Shown here piece after piece: positions 43,314 through 51,695 of a stretch of 64,000 nucleotides of DNA. Every line of letters begins with the position of its first letter. Position 1 is the first letter of the stretch. Both the position numbers and the translations under genes were made by a program. Below the pieces are notes generated by a model. It saw nothing but the letters and a program-made list of their open reading frames with translations, did not search any database and was not told the DNA's origin. Source of the DNA: BRHc4a sp049325055 (GTDB lineage: Bacteria > Bacillota > Desulfotomaculia > Desulfotomaculales > Desulfocucumaceae); assembly GCA_049325055.1 (NCBI GenBank), contig JBMOPB010000013.1, forward strand, positions 1 through 64,000. Reading direction: 5' to 3'.

Positions 43314-43651
43314 AAATAGGGGAGGGTGAACCTCCCCTATTTATTTGTATGCAAAATATTCCTCTATTCGGTTAATGCACCCATTTATGGGTGTGTTTTT
43401 TGCTTTTGGAAACAAATTTTTTGTTTTCGATTCTGTTCCCGTTATTTTTAAAAAACTGAATAAATATATATAAGTGTGCAGTTTTTGTTAAAAAAGAATG
43501 ATGCCTTACATGCTTTACCCGGTAATGAAAGGAGGGTAAGTTAGTTCTTTTTGATATGGCCTCCGGGTCGTTATTGCACATTTCAGGGGGCTTTTCATAT
43601 ATATATATAGAACGGCTATATATAGACCAGCCTTGAAAGGAGGAAGAACGA
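43314..43651 (+). other. Intergenic region with two terminators and an AT-rich dyad
   Basis: 338 bases. A terminator (43316-43347, ataggggagg/cctcccctat) ends the CAP gene. A second hairpin with T-run (gcaccca/tgggtg, 43377-43402) follows. Closer to the next gene is a dyad of tatatata units around agaacggc (about 43598-43622), a candidate site for sporulation control. No ORF is convincing. Confidence 0.7.
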
Positions 43652-45238
43652 ATGGTTGGAACCGTAGCACCGGGCACAGAAAGGCTTCGGGTTAATCAGG
43701 TAATCAGTGAAAATACAACCCAGACGGTTGTGCGGGGAACAGTCACAGTACCGGACCCCAAGCCGGATGTTGAAAAAATCTTGTCGACGGACAAATCTGT
43801 AAAGGTAAAAAATGTACAAATTGTGCCTGACAAGGTTATTGTAAATGGCACTCTGACCCTGCAAATTGTCTATGTTGCCTTTGAGCCGGCACAGTCAGTG
43901 CACCATATGCACCAGCAAATCAATTTCACCACCTTTGTGGATGTACCGGGCGCGCTTCCGGGAATGAAGGTTGACGTCGACGTAACGGTGGAAGACATCA
44001 GTGTGGTCCGCCAAACCGGGCATCCCAGGAATTTTGACGTCACTGCCGTTCTGGAGGTTTCAGCAAAGGTCAGCGATGTCATGGACATTGACGTGGTTAC
44101 CCAGTGCCCCGAGGGATGTACTTGCGAAACAGAGGAAGTCACTGTGGATCAACTGGTGGGCAGCAACAGAAGGCAGGTTATGATAAGTGACGAATTCGAC
44201 GTCCCGGAACAGAAGCCCCCGGTGGAAAAAGTGCTTGACGCCGATGTGAAGGTAGAAATTACAAACACCAAGGTACTTAAGAATAAGGTTATTGTGGACG
44301 GCACCGCCACGGTCACTGTGACCTATGTCGGAGCGCTTCCGGATCAGCCGGTACATAGCTTGCACCGTACTTTCAAGTTCAGCGATTTTGTGGATGTTCC
44401 CGGCGCCCAGCAGGGAATGGACGTGAATTTCGACATCAGGGTTGAGAGCGTCGATGTGGATACGGCAAATGCCAAATGCGACCGCCTGAGGGTAGATATG
44501 GTGCTGGGGCTCACGGCCAATGTGGTGGAGCCTGAAACCATAAGGGTCATTACCGAACTGAGCAACTGTCCCAATGTCAGCCCGACCTTTACCGAGCTGA
44601 GGGTTGACAGCCTTATTGGGGAAAACACGAGCCAGCTGGTGCTCAAGGATACTTTTGAAACCCCGGATCCCAAGCCCGACGTGGAAAAAATACTGGACAC
44701 CACCGTCGATAAGGTTACCGTAACCGAGACCAAAATTCTTAAAGATAAGGTCATTGTAAGCGGTAAAGTGGATGTACAGATCGTTTACGTTGCAGCAGAG
44801 CCCGACCAGTCAGTTCACGCCATGCACAGGACCCTGCCCTTCCGTACCTTTGTGGAGGTGATGGGGGCAAGGGAGGGCGCCGATGTTGACATTGACGCCA
44901 GGGCGGAGTTTGCCACGGCAAGCGCCAAGGGCTGCGAGATAACTGTCGAAGTAGTCCTCAAGGTCACAGCAAAAGTAACCAGGACCCTGGAAATAGAGGT
45001 GCTCACTTCGGTTACTCCGGTGGCTCCCCCCACCACGGTATCTCCGGTCACCACCACACCGTGTCCTCCGGGCTCAACATTTGAATATGTCGTTAAACAG
45101 GGCGATACTCTTTACAGCATCGGAAGAAAGTATGGAGTATCGCTTAATGAAATGAAGGCGGTAAATCCCCAGCTCCCGGATCCCAACAACATTAAACCGG
45201 GAATGGTGATAAATGTTCCCTGTGTTCCCAAAGGGTAA
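43652..45238 (+). CDS. SipL-like spore protein: three SPOCS (DUF3794) domains plus LysM
   Basis: A 528-residue protein with three DUF3794/SPOCS repeats (about 10-150, 165-310 and 325-460), each with DPKPDVEKIL- or KPPVEKVLD-like and VYVA/TYVGA...HR/HQ...F.DVPGA signatures. A LysM domain follows at 477-526 (VVKQGDTLYSIGRKYGVS). In C. difficile SipL, of the same architecture, links the SpoIVA basement layer to the forespore. A role in coat anchoring is therefore likely. aaaggagg precedes the ATG. LysM should bind cortex or cell-wall glycan. Confidence 0.88.
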   Translation: MVGTVAPGTERLRVNQVISENTTQTVVRGTVTVPDPKPDVEKILSTDKSVKVKNVQIVPDKVIVNGTLTLQIVYVAFEPAQSVHHMHQQINFTTFVDVPGALPGMKVDVDVTVEDISVVRQTGHPRNFDVTAVLEVSAKVSDVMDIDVVTQCPEGCTCETEEVTVDQLVGSNRRQVMISDEFDVPEQKPPVEKVLDADVKVEITNTKVLKNKVIVDGTATVTVTYVGALPDQPVHSLHRTFKFSDFVDVPGAQQGMDVNFDIRVESVDVDTANAKCDRLRVDMVLGLTANVVEPETIRVITELSNCPNVSPTFTELRVDSLIGENTSQLVLKDTFETPDPKPDVEKILDTTVDKVTVTETKILKDKVIVSGKVDVQIVYVAAEPDQSVHAMHRTLPFRTFVEVMGAREGADVDIDARAEFATASAKGCEITVEVVLKVTAKVTRTLEIEVLTSVTPVAPPTTVSPVTTTPCPPGSTFEYVVKQGDTLYSIGRKYGVSLNEMKAVNPQLPDPNNIKPGMVINVPCVPKG

Positions 45239-45264
45239 TAAAGTTTTAAAAAGGAGGTTCAAGC

Positions 45265-46338
45265 ATGCCTATTGAATTCTTTTTCGATGAACCGACCCGG
45301 GTCAAATGCATGAAGATCAAGGTGCCGGTGGTAATAGCCGAATCGGAGACTCAGGTAGTGGTGGACACCACCTTTTGCCTGCCCGAGCTGGCCAAAAAAG
45401 TCGACCACATTGACGTAATGGTTCAGGGGCTGGAGGCCGATCCGGTCTTTGTACACGAGAGCGAGTCGACGTGGAATATAAGCATGTCCAAAAAGTGGCC
45501 ACACCAGTTTGAATCCGTTGTTGCCGGCAGGGCCTTTGTGAAAAAGGTTATCGTGCACGGCATTCTGCACAAGCAGATTTACTATGTGAACCAGGAAGAC
45601 GCAGTCAAGCACGTTGGTGAGGATATACCCTTCACCAAAACCATTGAGCTTGCCGAGCCTGAGCCGGTAATAGACGTGGATGACGTGGAAATCCAGTTCC
45701 ACGGCAGCAAGGCCGATGTCACCTGGGACCTGGTGCGGGCCAGCCGCCTGCAGCAGACCGGGGTTATAATAGTAAAAACCAAGGTTGTGGAGCACCGCCA
45801 GATATTTGTGCAGGTATGCCCGGTTCCGGAAAAATGCCCCAAGGGCGTCAACATACTGCGCGACCCCAGCTTCGAGCAGTGGGTGGGTAATACCCCTCTT
45901 ATCTGGGGAGCCACCAATGTGTTCAGGACTACGGGCAGGACCAACGGATTTGCGGCCGGCCTGGGGCTTGATCCCACACTTCCCGCGGCTGTTTTCCAGA
46001 CCACCAACAGAGTGGTCCCGGGTAACATGTACCGCTTCTGCTTCTGGGCCCAGCGGCTTCAGATACTGCCGCCCAACTGCGACTTCACGCTTGAGGCCCA
46101 GGTCAGCTTCTTTGATGCCGAAAGCAACCTGATAGACTCCCAGACAGAGTCCTGGGACGACACTCAGGTTCCGACCAACTGGAGGCAATTGTGTCTGGAT
46201 GTGGGGCCGGTTCAGGAAGATGTTTCCTATGCGCTGGTGCGCATCGCCATGCACGTGCCCGTCGGCGTAACCCCGCCCAACAACTGCCAGGTGGCAGTGG
46301 ACGATGCCAGCCTGATTTGTGTGACCAGCACCAGGTAG
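45265..46338 (+). CDS. SPOCS-domain protein with C-terminal jelly-roll-like domain
   Basis: A 357-residue protein. The N-terminal 195 residues read as a SPOCS/DUF3794-type region (KIKVPVVIAESETQVVVD, VVAGRAFVKKVIVHGILHKQI). The C-terminal part (NILRDPSFEQW...LIWG, SESWDD-like QTESWDD, QVAVDDASLI) resembles carbohydrate-binding beta-sandwich modules. It starts 26 bases after the SipL-like gene, behind aaaaggagg. A surface or coat protein with a sugar-binding end is inferred; the second domain assignment is by pattern only. Confidence 0.72.
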   Translation: MPIEFFFDEPTRVKCMKIKVPVVIAESETQVVVDTTFCLPELAKKVDHIDVMVQGLEADPVFVHESESTWNISMSKKWPHQFESVVAGRAFVKKVIVHGILHKQIYYVNQEDAVKHVGEDIPFTKTIELAEPEPVIDVDDVEIQFHGSKADVTWDLVRASRLQQTGVIIVKTKVVEHRQIFVQVCPVPEKCPKGVNILRDPSFEQWVGNTPLIWGATNVFRTTGRTNGFAAGLGLDPTLPAAVFQTTNRVVPGNMYRFCFWAQRLQILPPNCDFTLEAQVSFFDAESNLIDSQTESWDDTQVPTNWRQLCLDVGPVQEDVSYALVRIAMHVPVGVTPPNNCQVAVDDASLICVTSTR

Positions 46339-46362
46339 AAGAAGTGAAAAATCTGTGAAAGG

Positions 46363-46395
46363 GAGCTGTTTCTTTGCGGAACAGCTTCTTTTTTT
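46363..46395 (+). terminator. Terminator after the SPOCS gene pair
   Basis: Stem gagctgtt/aacagctt followed by ctttttttaattt. Confidence 0.85.
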
Positions 46396-46481
46396 AATTT
46401 AACACCTTTAATTTGAAAGTGGCATTAAGGGCTTTAAGGGCATATATATTAAAAATGTCTATATTCGGAGGGGGATTGATT

Positions 46482-46910
46482 GTGTCTGGGGAAGAGGCGA
46501 GATTTGCCGGTATGGAAGAAACCCTGTTTGAGCTTTTGAAGGCCGGCGGGGCAGGGAATATCGAACAGGGCAATCTGTTGATTTTGCTTAGCCTGGTCAA
46601 CCTGATGGGAATTATCAATATCATCAGCTACAGGGCCGGAATTAAAAATTTCCCGCTGGAAATGAATTATGATCAAAAGGATGGGGAGGGGCGGCCTGAA
46701 GAATCGGCGGAAAAGCCCGGAATGAGGGGGCTGGCTGTTGACCCTGCCGCCCTTTTATCAATACTGGGTGGAAAGGGCGGGCCCAATCCGGGACAACTGG
46801 CCGGACTTCTGAGCCACCTTATGGGTCCTCCGTCCGGGCAAGCTCAGGGGAAGGCTTCCGAAGAAGCCGGGGAAGACCCGGATCCAATTGAAAGAAGTAA
46901 GCCAAAATAA
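46482..46910 (+). CDS. Small Gly/Pro-rich protein, paralogue A
   Basis: A 142-residue protein. GTG at 46482 stands seven bases after ggaggggg. A hydrophobic N-terminal part (LLILLSLVNLMGIINII) is followed by a polar Gly/Pro/Glu-rich part containing DPAALLSILGG and LAGLLSHLMGPPSG. It is a paralogue of the gene at 47428. No known family recognised; the setting among SPOCS genes suggests a spore or surface component. Confidence 0.65.
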   Translation: MSGEEARFAGMEETLFELLKAGGAGNIEQGNLLILLSLVNLMGIINIISYRAGIKNFPLEMNYDQKDGEGRPEESAEKPGMRGLAVDPAALLSILGGKGGPNPGQLAGLLSHLMGPPSGQAQGKASEEAGEDPDPIERSKPK

Positions 46911-46946
46911 AAGGAGTAAACTCCGAACTAAAAAGCGGGTGGGGAT

Positions 46947-47010
46947 GGGGTGAAGTTTGGGATTTAAAGACCTTGCCTGTACTTCACCCCGAAGGCCGAT
47001 TGTTTTTTTA
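46947..47010. terminator. Hairpin between convergent small genes
   Basis: ggggtgaagt (46947-46956) and acttcacccc (46981-46990) are perfectly complementary with a 24-base loop; a T-run follows at 47002. It probably ends the plus-strand gene and overlaps the end of the minus-strand gene. Confidence 0.55.
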
Positions 47011-47316
47011 TTTGTTTTCCTCAGCAGGTGCTTTCGGTTCTTTTTCCGGCATTTCGTATTGTGCATCGGTCTGTGCCGGAGCCTCCTTGACTGGCAGGGG
47101 GGACGCGGCATACTTGGGATCAACCGGTTGGGGCGCCATTTTCATAATGCCGGCCTGAAAGGTTTCCACGCTGCTTCTCATTGCCTGCATGGCTTCCTTG
47201 GTTGACTGTATGAGCCTGATAATATCGTCCAGTGTTTTATCAACATTCTCTCCAGGGCCGGAAAGGGCTAACAGCACAGGGAGCAGGGCTGGATGGGGGA
47301 TGAATTGTTCCGGCAA
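47008..47316 (-). CDS. Small hypothetical protein between the two paralogues
   Basis: A 102-residue protein, TTG start eight bases after aaggagg. PHPALLPVLLALSG at the start, an amphipathic helix (VDKTLDDIIRLIQSTKEAMQ) and a Pro/Ala/Glu-rich tail. The PALLPVLLALSG stretch echoes PALLLSLLG of the neighbouring paralogues. Function unknown. Confidence 0.62.
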   Translation of the reverse strand: MPEQFIPHPALLPVLLALSGPGENVDKTLDDIIRLIQSTKEAMQAMRSSVETFQAGIMKMAPQPVDPKYAASPLPVKEAPAQTDAQYEMPEKEPKAPAEENK

Positions 47317-47427
47317 TTTATTGACCTCCTTAATAAACAAATAGAGATTATATGGCTAATTCCATCTTATGGGGTGAAGGTAAAATTTGTTACCGGAAAT
47401 TGCCTGAAACCCTAAGGGGGGTATTAT

Positions 47428-47940
47428 ATGTCTGTAGAAACAACAGGTGGTTCCAACCTGGAAGGTGTTTTGTTCCGCCTTATGGACTATCAGTCCAGGG
47501 AAGACACGGACAAAGTCGATACCATGATCATGGCAAGCCTTGTCAATTTGCTGGGGATTGTAAGCGTTATGAACAAGATGTCTCTGGTGGGCGCCCCGGT
47601 TTCCAGAAACAGGTCCGAAGACCCGGTAATTATGACATTGCTGCAGATGCTGGCCCAGGGGCAGGGCCAGCATCCGGGAGCCCCCGGCGGCGCTCCCGGA
47701 ATCAACCCTGCCCTTTTGTTAAGCCTTCTGGGATCCAGGGGGCAGAGGCCGGAAAACGCCCTTTTGCTAAGCTTGCTGAGCAGCATGATGCAGCCTCCTC
47801 CCGGCCCGCCGCACCAGCCGGAAAATCAAAGGCAGGAGACTCAAACCCGGCCGGCTGGTAATGAAAGAACACCGGAAAGCGCCCCCAGGGAAACCAGAAA
47901 GATAGGGGGCCACCTCTCCTGGGACCGGCGGCTGGGCTAG
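47428..47940 (+). CDS. Small Gly/Pro-rich protein, paralogue B
   Basis: A 170-residue protein. MASLVNLLGIVSVMNKM corresponds to LSLVNLMGIINII of the protein at 46482, and INPALLLSLLGSRGQ...LLLSLLSSMMQPPPGPP corresponds to its second half. The tail is rich in Pro, Gln, Arg and Gly. aaggggggtattat precedes the ATG. It runs divergently from the minus-strand gene at 47316. No family recognised. Confidence 0.68.
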   Translation: MSVETTGGSNLEGVLFRLMDYQSREDTDKVDTMIMASLVNLLGIVSVMNKMSLVGAPVSRNRSEDPVIMTLLQMLAQGQGQHPGAPGGAPGINPALLLSLLGSRGQRPENALLLSLLSSMMQPPPGPPHQPENQRQETQTRPAGNERTPESAPRETRKIGGHLSWDRRLG

Positions 47941-48013
47941 TCCGAGTTCCCGTACTCTTTAAAAATGGCTGTAGACTTTATTAAACCACAGAGATCACAG
48001 AGAATTATTTTCC

Positions 48014-48050
48014 ATTCTGGATTCTGGCTTCCGGATTCTGTATTCCGACC
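48014..48050. repeat. attctggattctgg repeat copy
   Basis: Reads attctggattctggcttcc followed by ggattctgtattccgacc, the same motif order as the right end of the element at 17.6 kb. It is a single arm without a partner in the immediate vicinity. Confidence 0.6.
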
Positions 48051-48131
48051 TGTAAATCCCGCCACCTGAGGCTGATGTATATTACATTGCCGCAGTGGCA
48101 TAAAATACCCCCATAGCATGGGGGTGATTTT

Positions 48132-48353
48132 TTGAGTCAGACGGTGAGGACCTCTTTTAAGGTGGGAGGCTTAAATAGCGAGGATGGCCGCAAGGAGATC
48201 GAGCACAACCTTATTCAGATTGACGGGGTTCAAAACGTGGCTGTCTTAATGCCGGAAAGCACAGTCAGCATAGAGTTTGATCCGGGAGTGATAAGGGAGG
48301 AATACTTAAAGAGAATACTTAATTCGCTCGGCTATTCCCCGTACGTCTTTTAA
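48132..48353 (+). CDS. HMA-fold protein without the CxxC metal site
   Basis: A 73-residue protein with the layout of a heavy-metal-associated domain: beta strand VRTSFKVGGLNSEDG, helix to GVQNVAV, then STVSIEFDPGVI and the final LNSLGYSPYVF. The metal-binding CxxC after the first strand is replaced by NSED, and there is no cysteine at all. Start is TTG behind gggggtgatttt. Metal transfer is therefore unlikely; a structural or sensor role is open. Confidence 0.65.
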   Translation: MSQTVRTSFKVGGLNSEDGRKEIEHNLIQIDGVQNVAVLMPESTVSIEFDPGVIREEYLKRILNSLGYSPYVF

Positions 48354-48403
48354 AAAGGCGGGTAGGATTTTGGCTAAAAAACTGCGGTATGAAAGGAGAT
48401 CCG

Positions 48404-48850
48404 ATGACTGCCCGACTGATGGCCTTAATTATCGCAGCCCTTTCGGGAGTTACCATGGCCTTCCAGGGCACCTTAAACTCGGCGCTCAGCAAGGTTATAG
48501 GGCTCCTGGAGGCAACCTTCGTGGTTCACTTGGTGGGCTTGGTATTTGTTTCACTGCTTCTTTTCGTATTTAAACTGGGTGAGGGCAAACTGACTTTGAT
48601 AAGCCAGGCTCCCATCTATACATATCTGGGAGGAATACTGGGGGTAATTATCACCTACGGGGTAATACGCAGCATTCCCAAAGTCGGCGTCGCCCCGGCC
48701 ACAACGGCAATAATACTGGGTCAGGTGCTGACCGCCGGGATCATTGACCATTTTGGACTTTTTGGTATGGACAGACTGTGCTTTAATTGGTACAGGGTGG
48801 GAGGAACGCTTCTGATGGCGTGCGGCGCCTGGCTTTTGCTGCGCAGGTGA
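48404..48850 (+). CDS. YdcZ/DUF606-type DMT transporter
   Basis: A 148-residue protein with about five hydrophobic helices. LMALIIAALSGVTMAFQGTLN at the start (split near residue 5-25) and GVAPATTAIILGQVLTAGIIDHFGLF are typical of the DUF606 half-size transporters. ATG at 48404 follows aaaggagatccg. Substrate unknown. Such proteins usually act as dimers. Confidence 0.85.
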   Translation: MTARLMALIIAALSGVTMAFQGTLNSALSKVIGLLEATFVVHLVGLVFVSLLLFVFKLGEGKLTLISQAPIYTYLGGILGVIITYGVIRSIPKVGVAPATTAIILGQVLTAGIIDHFGLFGMDRLCFNWYRVGGTLLMACGAWLLLRR

Positions 48851-48870
48851 CATGCAAGACTGGAATTGCT

Positions 48871-48941
48871 GGTCGGAATCCAGAATTCAGAATTTACTTT
48901 GCATGCCGGCTATAAACTATACTGGATTCTGGCTCCTGACC
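48871..48941. repeat. cagaatccag-type inverted repeat
   Basis: ggaatccagaattcagaat (48875-48893) and actggattctggctcctgac (48921-48940) are inverted relative to each other and match the family at 17.5, 27.3 and 48.0 kb. It lies between convergent genes and could act as a terminator-like stem. Confidence 0.65.
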
Positions 48942-48955
48942 GGAAAGATTTTCCT

Positions 48956-49513
48956 TTAAGGTATTAAAAGCACTTGTCCGACGTACAGTATGTCCGGATT
49001 GGAAAGGTTATTCACCCTTGCGATCAAATCCACCGGGACCCCGTATGCCTGGGATATCTTCCAGAGAGTTTCCCCCTTTTTAACTACGTGTTTTTTCCCG
49101 TCTCCCGTATGCGAAGGCTTTCCGGGGGTGAATCCGGGGTTGTCGCCGTCGGTTATAGTCACCGGCGTACCTATATTGACTTTGGGAAAAAGATCTTCCA
49201 CATCGGAGTTATACATCCGGATGCAGCCGTTGGAAATATACTTTCCTATGGAAGAGGGGTTGTTTGTGCCATGTATTCCATAGCTTCCGTTTGGGATGCT
49301 GAGCCCCATCCAGCGTGTTCCCAGCACGCCCCCGGGGTTTACAATTTTATTGACAACCCTGTAGGATCCTGCGGGTGTTGGAGTTGAGTGTTTGCCCACC
49401 GCCACCGGATATGTTTTTAACAGGTTTGTCCCGGAATAATATTGAAGCTTTCGGGCCGACCTTACTATCACCAGCCTGGTTCCGGCTTCAGGCGTAAAAG
49501 TGTTTTCCGGCAA
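48956..49513 (-). CDS. L,D-transpeptidase (YkuD) with C-terminal LysM
   Basis: A 185-residue protein. YkuD domain (about 10-115) with the catalytic motif HGTNNPSSIGKYISNGCIRM, including the His and Cys; then a linker and LysM (HVVKKGETLWKISQAYGV...ILYVGQVLLIP). It should form or modify 3-3 peptidoglycan crosslinks. TTG at 49513 follows gaggtgataaca; a longer frame starts further up. No signal peptide, as in B. subtilis YkuD, which is a spore protein. Mother-cell or spore wall function is inferred. Confidence 0.9.
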   Translation of the reverse strand: MPENTFTPEAGTRLVIVRSARKLQYYSGTNLLKTYPVAVGKHSTPTPAGSYRVVNKIVNPGGVLGTRWMGLSIPNGSYGIHGTNNPSSIGKYISNGCIRMYNSDVEDLFPKVNIGTPVTITDGDNPGFTPGKPSHTGDGKKHVVKKGETLWKISQAYGVPVDLIARVNNLSNPDILYVGQVLLIP

Positions 49514-49602
49514 TGTTATCACCTCTCGAATGAACTTTTCAATTAATCTATTAATCCCGGGGGAAAGGTGTGAAAAGTTCACTCATAAGATGAGGTGAGG
49601 CT

Positions 49603-49635
49603 AATTAAAAAGGGACGTCTTTATAAGGACGTCCC
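49603..49635 (-). terminator. Terminator of the DUF1540 gene
   Basis: On the minus strand gggacgtc/gacgtccc is followed by tttttaatt. Confidence 0.8.
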
Positions 49636-49645
49636 GCCGGCCAAT

Positions 49646-49801
49646 TTATCCCTTGGGGGCGAATGTTTGACACATGGTGTTGGCGGACTGGGAACATTTT
49701 TTATCTAATGTGCTGGAAAGTACCTCGATTCCTTCGGCATGGCATTCCATGTTGTTGTTGTACATACACTCCTCAACCTTGCAGGTTGACACTTTGGACA
49801 C
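49646..49801 (-). CDS. DUF1540 cysteine-rich small protein
   Basis: A 51-residue protein, GTG start behind a strong caggaggtgattac. Read by eye it begins MSKVSTCKVEECMYNNNMEC and ends MCQTFAPKG. Six cysteines (7, 12, 20, 36, 44 and the pattern C-x4-C-x7-C) and the closing CxTF agree with the DUF1540 domain, which is common in spore-forming Clostridia; exact cysteine count should be rechecked on translation. Function unknown; it may bind metal. It lies between the L,D-transpeptidase gene and a 245-base AT-rich gap before ispE that holds nothing recognisable. Confidence 0.85.
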   Translation of the reverse strand: MSKVSTCKVEECMYNNNMECHAEGIEVLSSTLDKKCSQSANTMCQTFAPKG

Positions 49802-50046
49802 GTAATCACCTCCTGATGTAATATATTTTTATATTGCCCTTACGAACAGGGGTTATTCTACAAAAAAAATGGTCATAAGGTAATAATAATAACCGGTTGA
49901 AAACGGAGAAAATTGTCATTTTAACAACAAAAAAAGAGGGAAAAATTGCTGCGGGTGGTATTAATACCTAAAAGCAAACAAAAAATTATAACTGTGATTT
50001 TAAGGGTATTGATAAATTTAAGTGGTAAAAAAACGGAGATATATTC

Positions 50047-50892
50047 ATGAACGTCAAAGCCCTGGCTAAAATTAACCTGTTCCTTGACGTGCTGGGTCTA
50101 AGGCCCGACGGGTACCACGAAATACTTACGGTCATGCAGGCCGTGGAACTTCATGATGTGCTGGGGGTGGAGGCGCTTACGGAGGGTGAAATACTGGTTG
50201 AAACCAGCGATCCCGAAATTCCCCCGGGTCCCGGAAATATCGTTTTCAAGGCTGCCGATTTGCTTCGGAGGGAGTATGGCTCTACCCGGGGAGCAAAAAT
50301 ATTTATTGATAAAAACATCCCTTCTGCGGCGGGGCTGGCCGGGGGGTCCGCGGACGCAGCCGCAGCCTTAAGATGCCTTGATGCATTGTGGGAACTGAAT
50401 GTGGGGGAGAAAAGCCTTATGAGGCTGGGAGAAAAAATAGGATCCGATGTCCCGTTTTGCCTTGCGGGTAAAACCGCCCTGGCCAGGGGAAGAGGCGAAG
50501 ATCTTACTCCCCTTGCGCCCTTTTCAGGTGTAGGAGTGGTTCTGGTCAAACCCCCTTTTGGTGTTTCCACTGCGGAAGTATACAGGAATTACGATACCCT
50601 GCCGGCCATCCCCGGGCCCGATGCCGGGGTCTTGATTAGAGCCCTGGATAAGCGGGATGTGGCGGCTGTGGCCCGGCTGATGTACAACGCCCTGGAGAGG
50701 GTTACAGTTTCCCTTCACCCCGAAATAAATGACATTAAAGAATCACTGGTGGCTGCCGGGGCGATAGGGTCCATGATGTCCGGCAGCGGTCCCACGGTTT
50801 TCGGGCTGTGCCCGGGTCCGGAGGAGGCGGCTTTGGTGGCGTCAAGGTTAAGGTTACCCGGCTGCAGGATTATAGCCACCGCCACGGTATGA
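50047..50892 (+). CDS. ispE: 4-diphosphocytidyl-2-C-methyl-D-erythritol kinase (IspE)
   Basis: A 281-residue GHMP kinase of the MEP isoprenoid pathway. It has AKINLFLDVLGLRPDGYHEI at the start (7-26), the ATP loop PSAAGLAGGSADAAAA and the third motif MSGSGPTVFG. acggagatatattc precedes the ATG. The position after yabG (with accessory genes between) matches Bacillus. Confidence 0.96.
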   Translation: MNVKALAKINLFLDVLGLRPDGYHEILTVMQAVELHDVLGVEALTEGEILVETSDPEIPPGPGNIVFKAADLLRREYGSTRGAKIFIDKNIPSAAGLAGGSADAAAALRCLDALWELNVGEKSLMRLGEKIGSDVPFCLAGKTALARGRGEDLTPLAPFSGVGVVLVKPPFGVSTAEVYRNYDTLPAIPGPDAGVLIRALDKRDVAAVARLMYNALERVTVSLHPEINDIKESLVAAGAIGSMMSGSGPTVFGLCPGPEEAALVASRLRLPGCRIIATATV

Positions 50893-51011
50893 ATTATAAG
50901 ATTTGGGTTTTGAGGGTGGATCACGGCATGCTCCTTGATTAGGGCACACTTGCAGTGTTTGTGAAGAGGGATTAAAATAATGATGGAGTATAATGGTAGG
51001 AGGAATCCAAG

Positions 51012-51695
51012 ATGGAACAGCCCCGACTGGTCCCAATAAGGCTGGACAACTACAAGCCCCTGCGGGAAATGGTATTTGAATCTCTACGGGAAGCGATCAT
51101 CCAGGGCCGTTTAAAACCGGGCGAGCGTCTGATGGAAATGCAATTGGCCGAAGAGATGGGTGTAAGCAGGACACCGGTAAGGGAAGCCATCAGAAAACTT
51201 GAACTGGAAGGCTTTGTGGTGATGATTCCCCGCAAGGGAGCTTATGTGTCGGGGATATCGGTTAAAGACATCGTTGATGTTTTCGAGGTCAGGGCTGCCC
51301 TGGAGGCTCTTGCTGCAGGGTTGGCGGCAGAAAGGGTTACCGATAAGGAGCTGGAGGAACTGGAAAGGTCGCTGGTTCAGGCGACCGAGCTGGGTGATAA
51401 AGCCGAACTGGACGCCATAGTGGAAACAGACACCAATTTCCACGAGCTTATTTACAAGGCCTGCCGCAATGAGAGGCTGGTACAGATCGTTACCCACCTG
51501 AAGGAACAGATCCAGCGGTTTAGAACCACTTCACTTTCACAGCCGGGCCGCTCAAAGGACGCCCTTTATGAGCACCGGGCCATTGTTGAGGCCATCAGCG
51601 AGCGAAACACTGACCTGGCCCAGGCACTGGCCAGGGAGCATGTTGAAAACGCCGAGCAAAGCCTTTTAAACGCCTTGCGGGAGGCAAAGGAATAA
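51012..51695 (+). CDS. GntR/FadR-family (FCD) transcriptional regulator
   Basis: A 227-residue regulator: N-terminal winged HTH (LREAIIQGRLKPGERLMEMQ onward to SRTPVREAIRKLELEG) and a C-terminal FCD ligand domain with metal-type residues (ETDTNFHELIY, EHRAIVEAI). The effector is unknown. aggaggaatccaag precedes the ATG. Its stop is immediately followed by the ATG of the nucleotidyltransferase gene. Confidence 0.92.
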   Translation: MEQPRLVPIRLDNYKPLREMVFESLREAIIQGRLKPGERLMEMQLAEEMGVSRTPVREAIRKLELEGFVVMIPRKGAYVSGISVKDIVDVFEVRAALEALAAGLAAERVTDKELEELERSLVQATELGDKAELDAIVETDTNFHELIYKACRNERLVQIVTHLKEQIQRFRTTSLSQPGRSKDALYEHRAIVEAISERNTDLAQALAREHVENAEQSLLNALREAKE

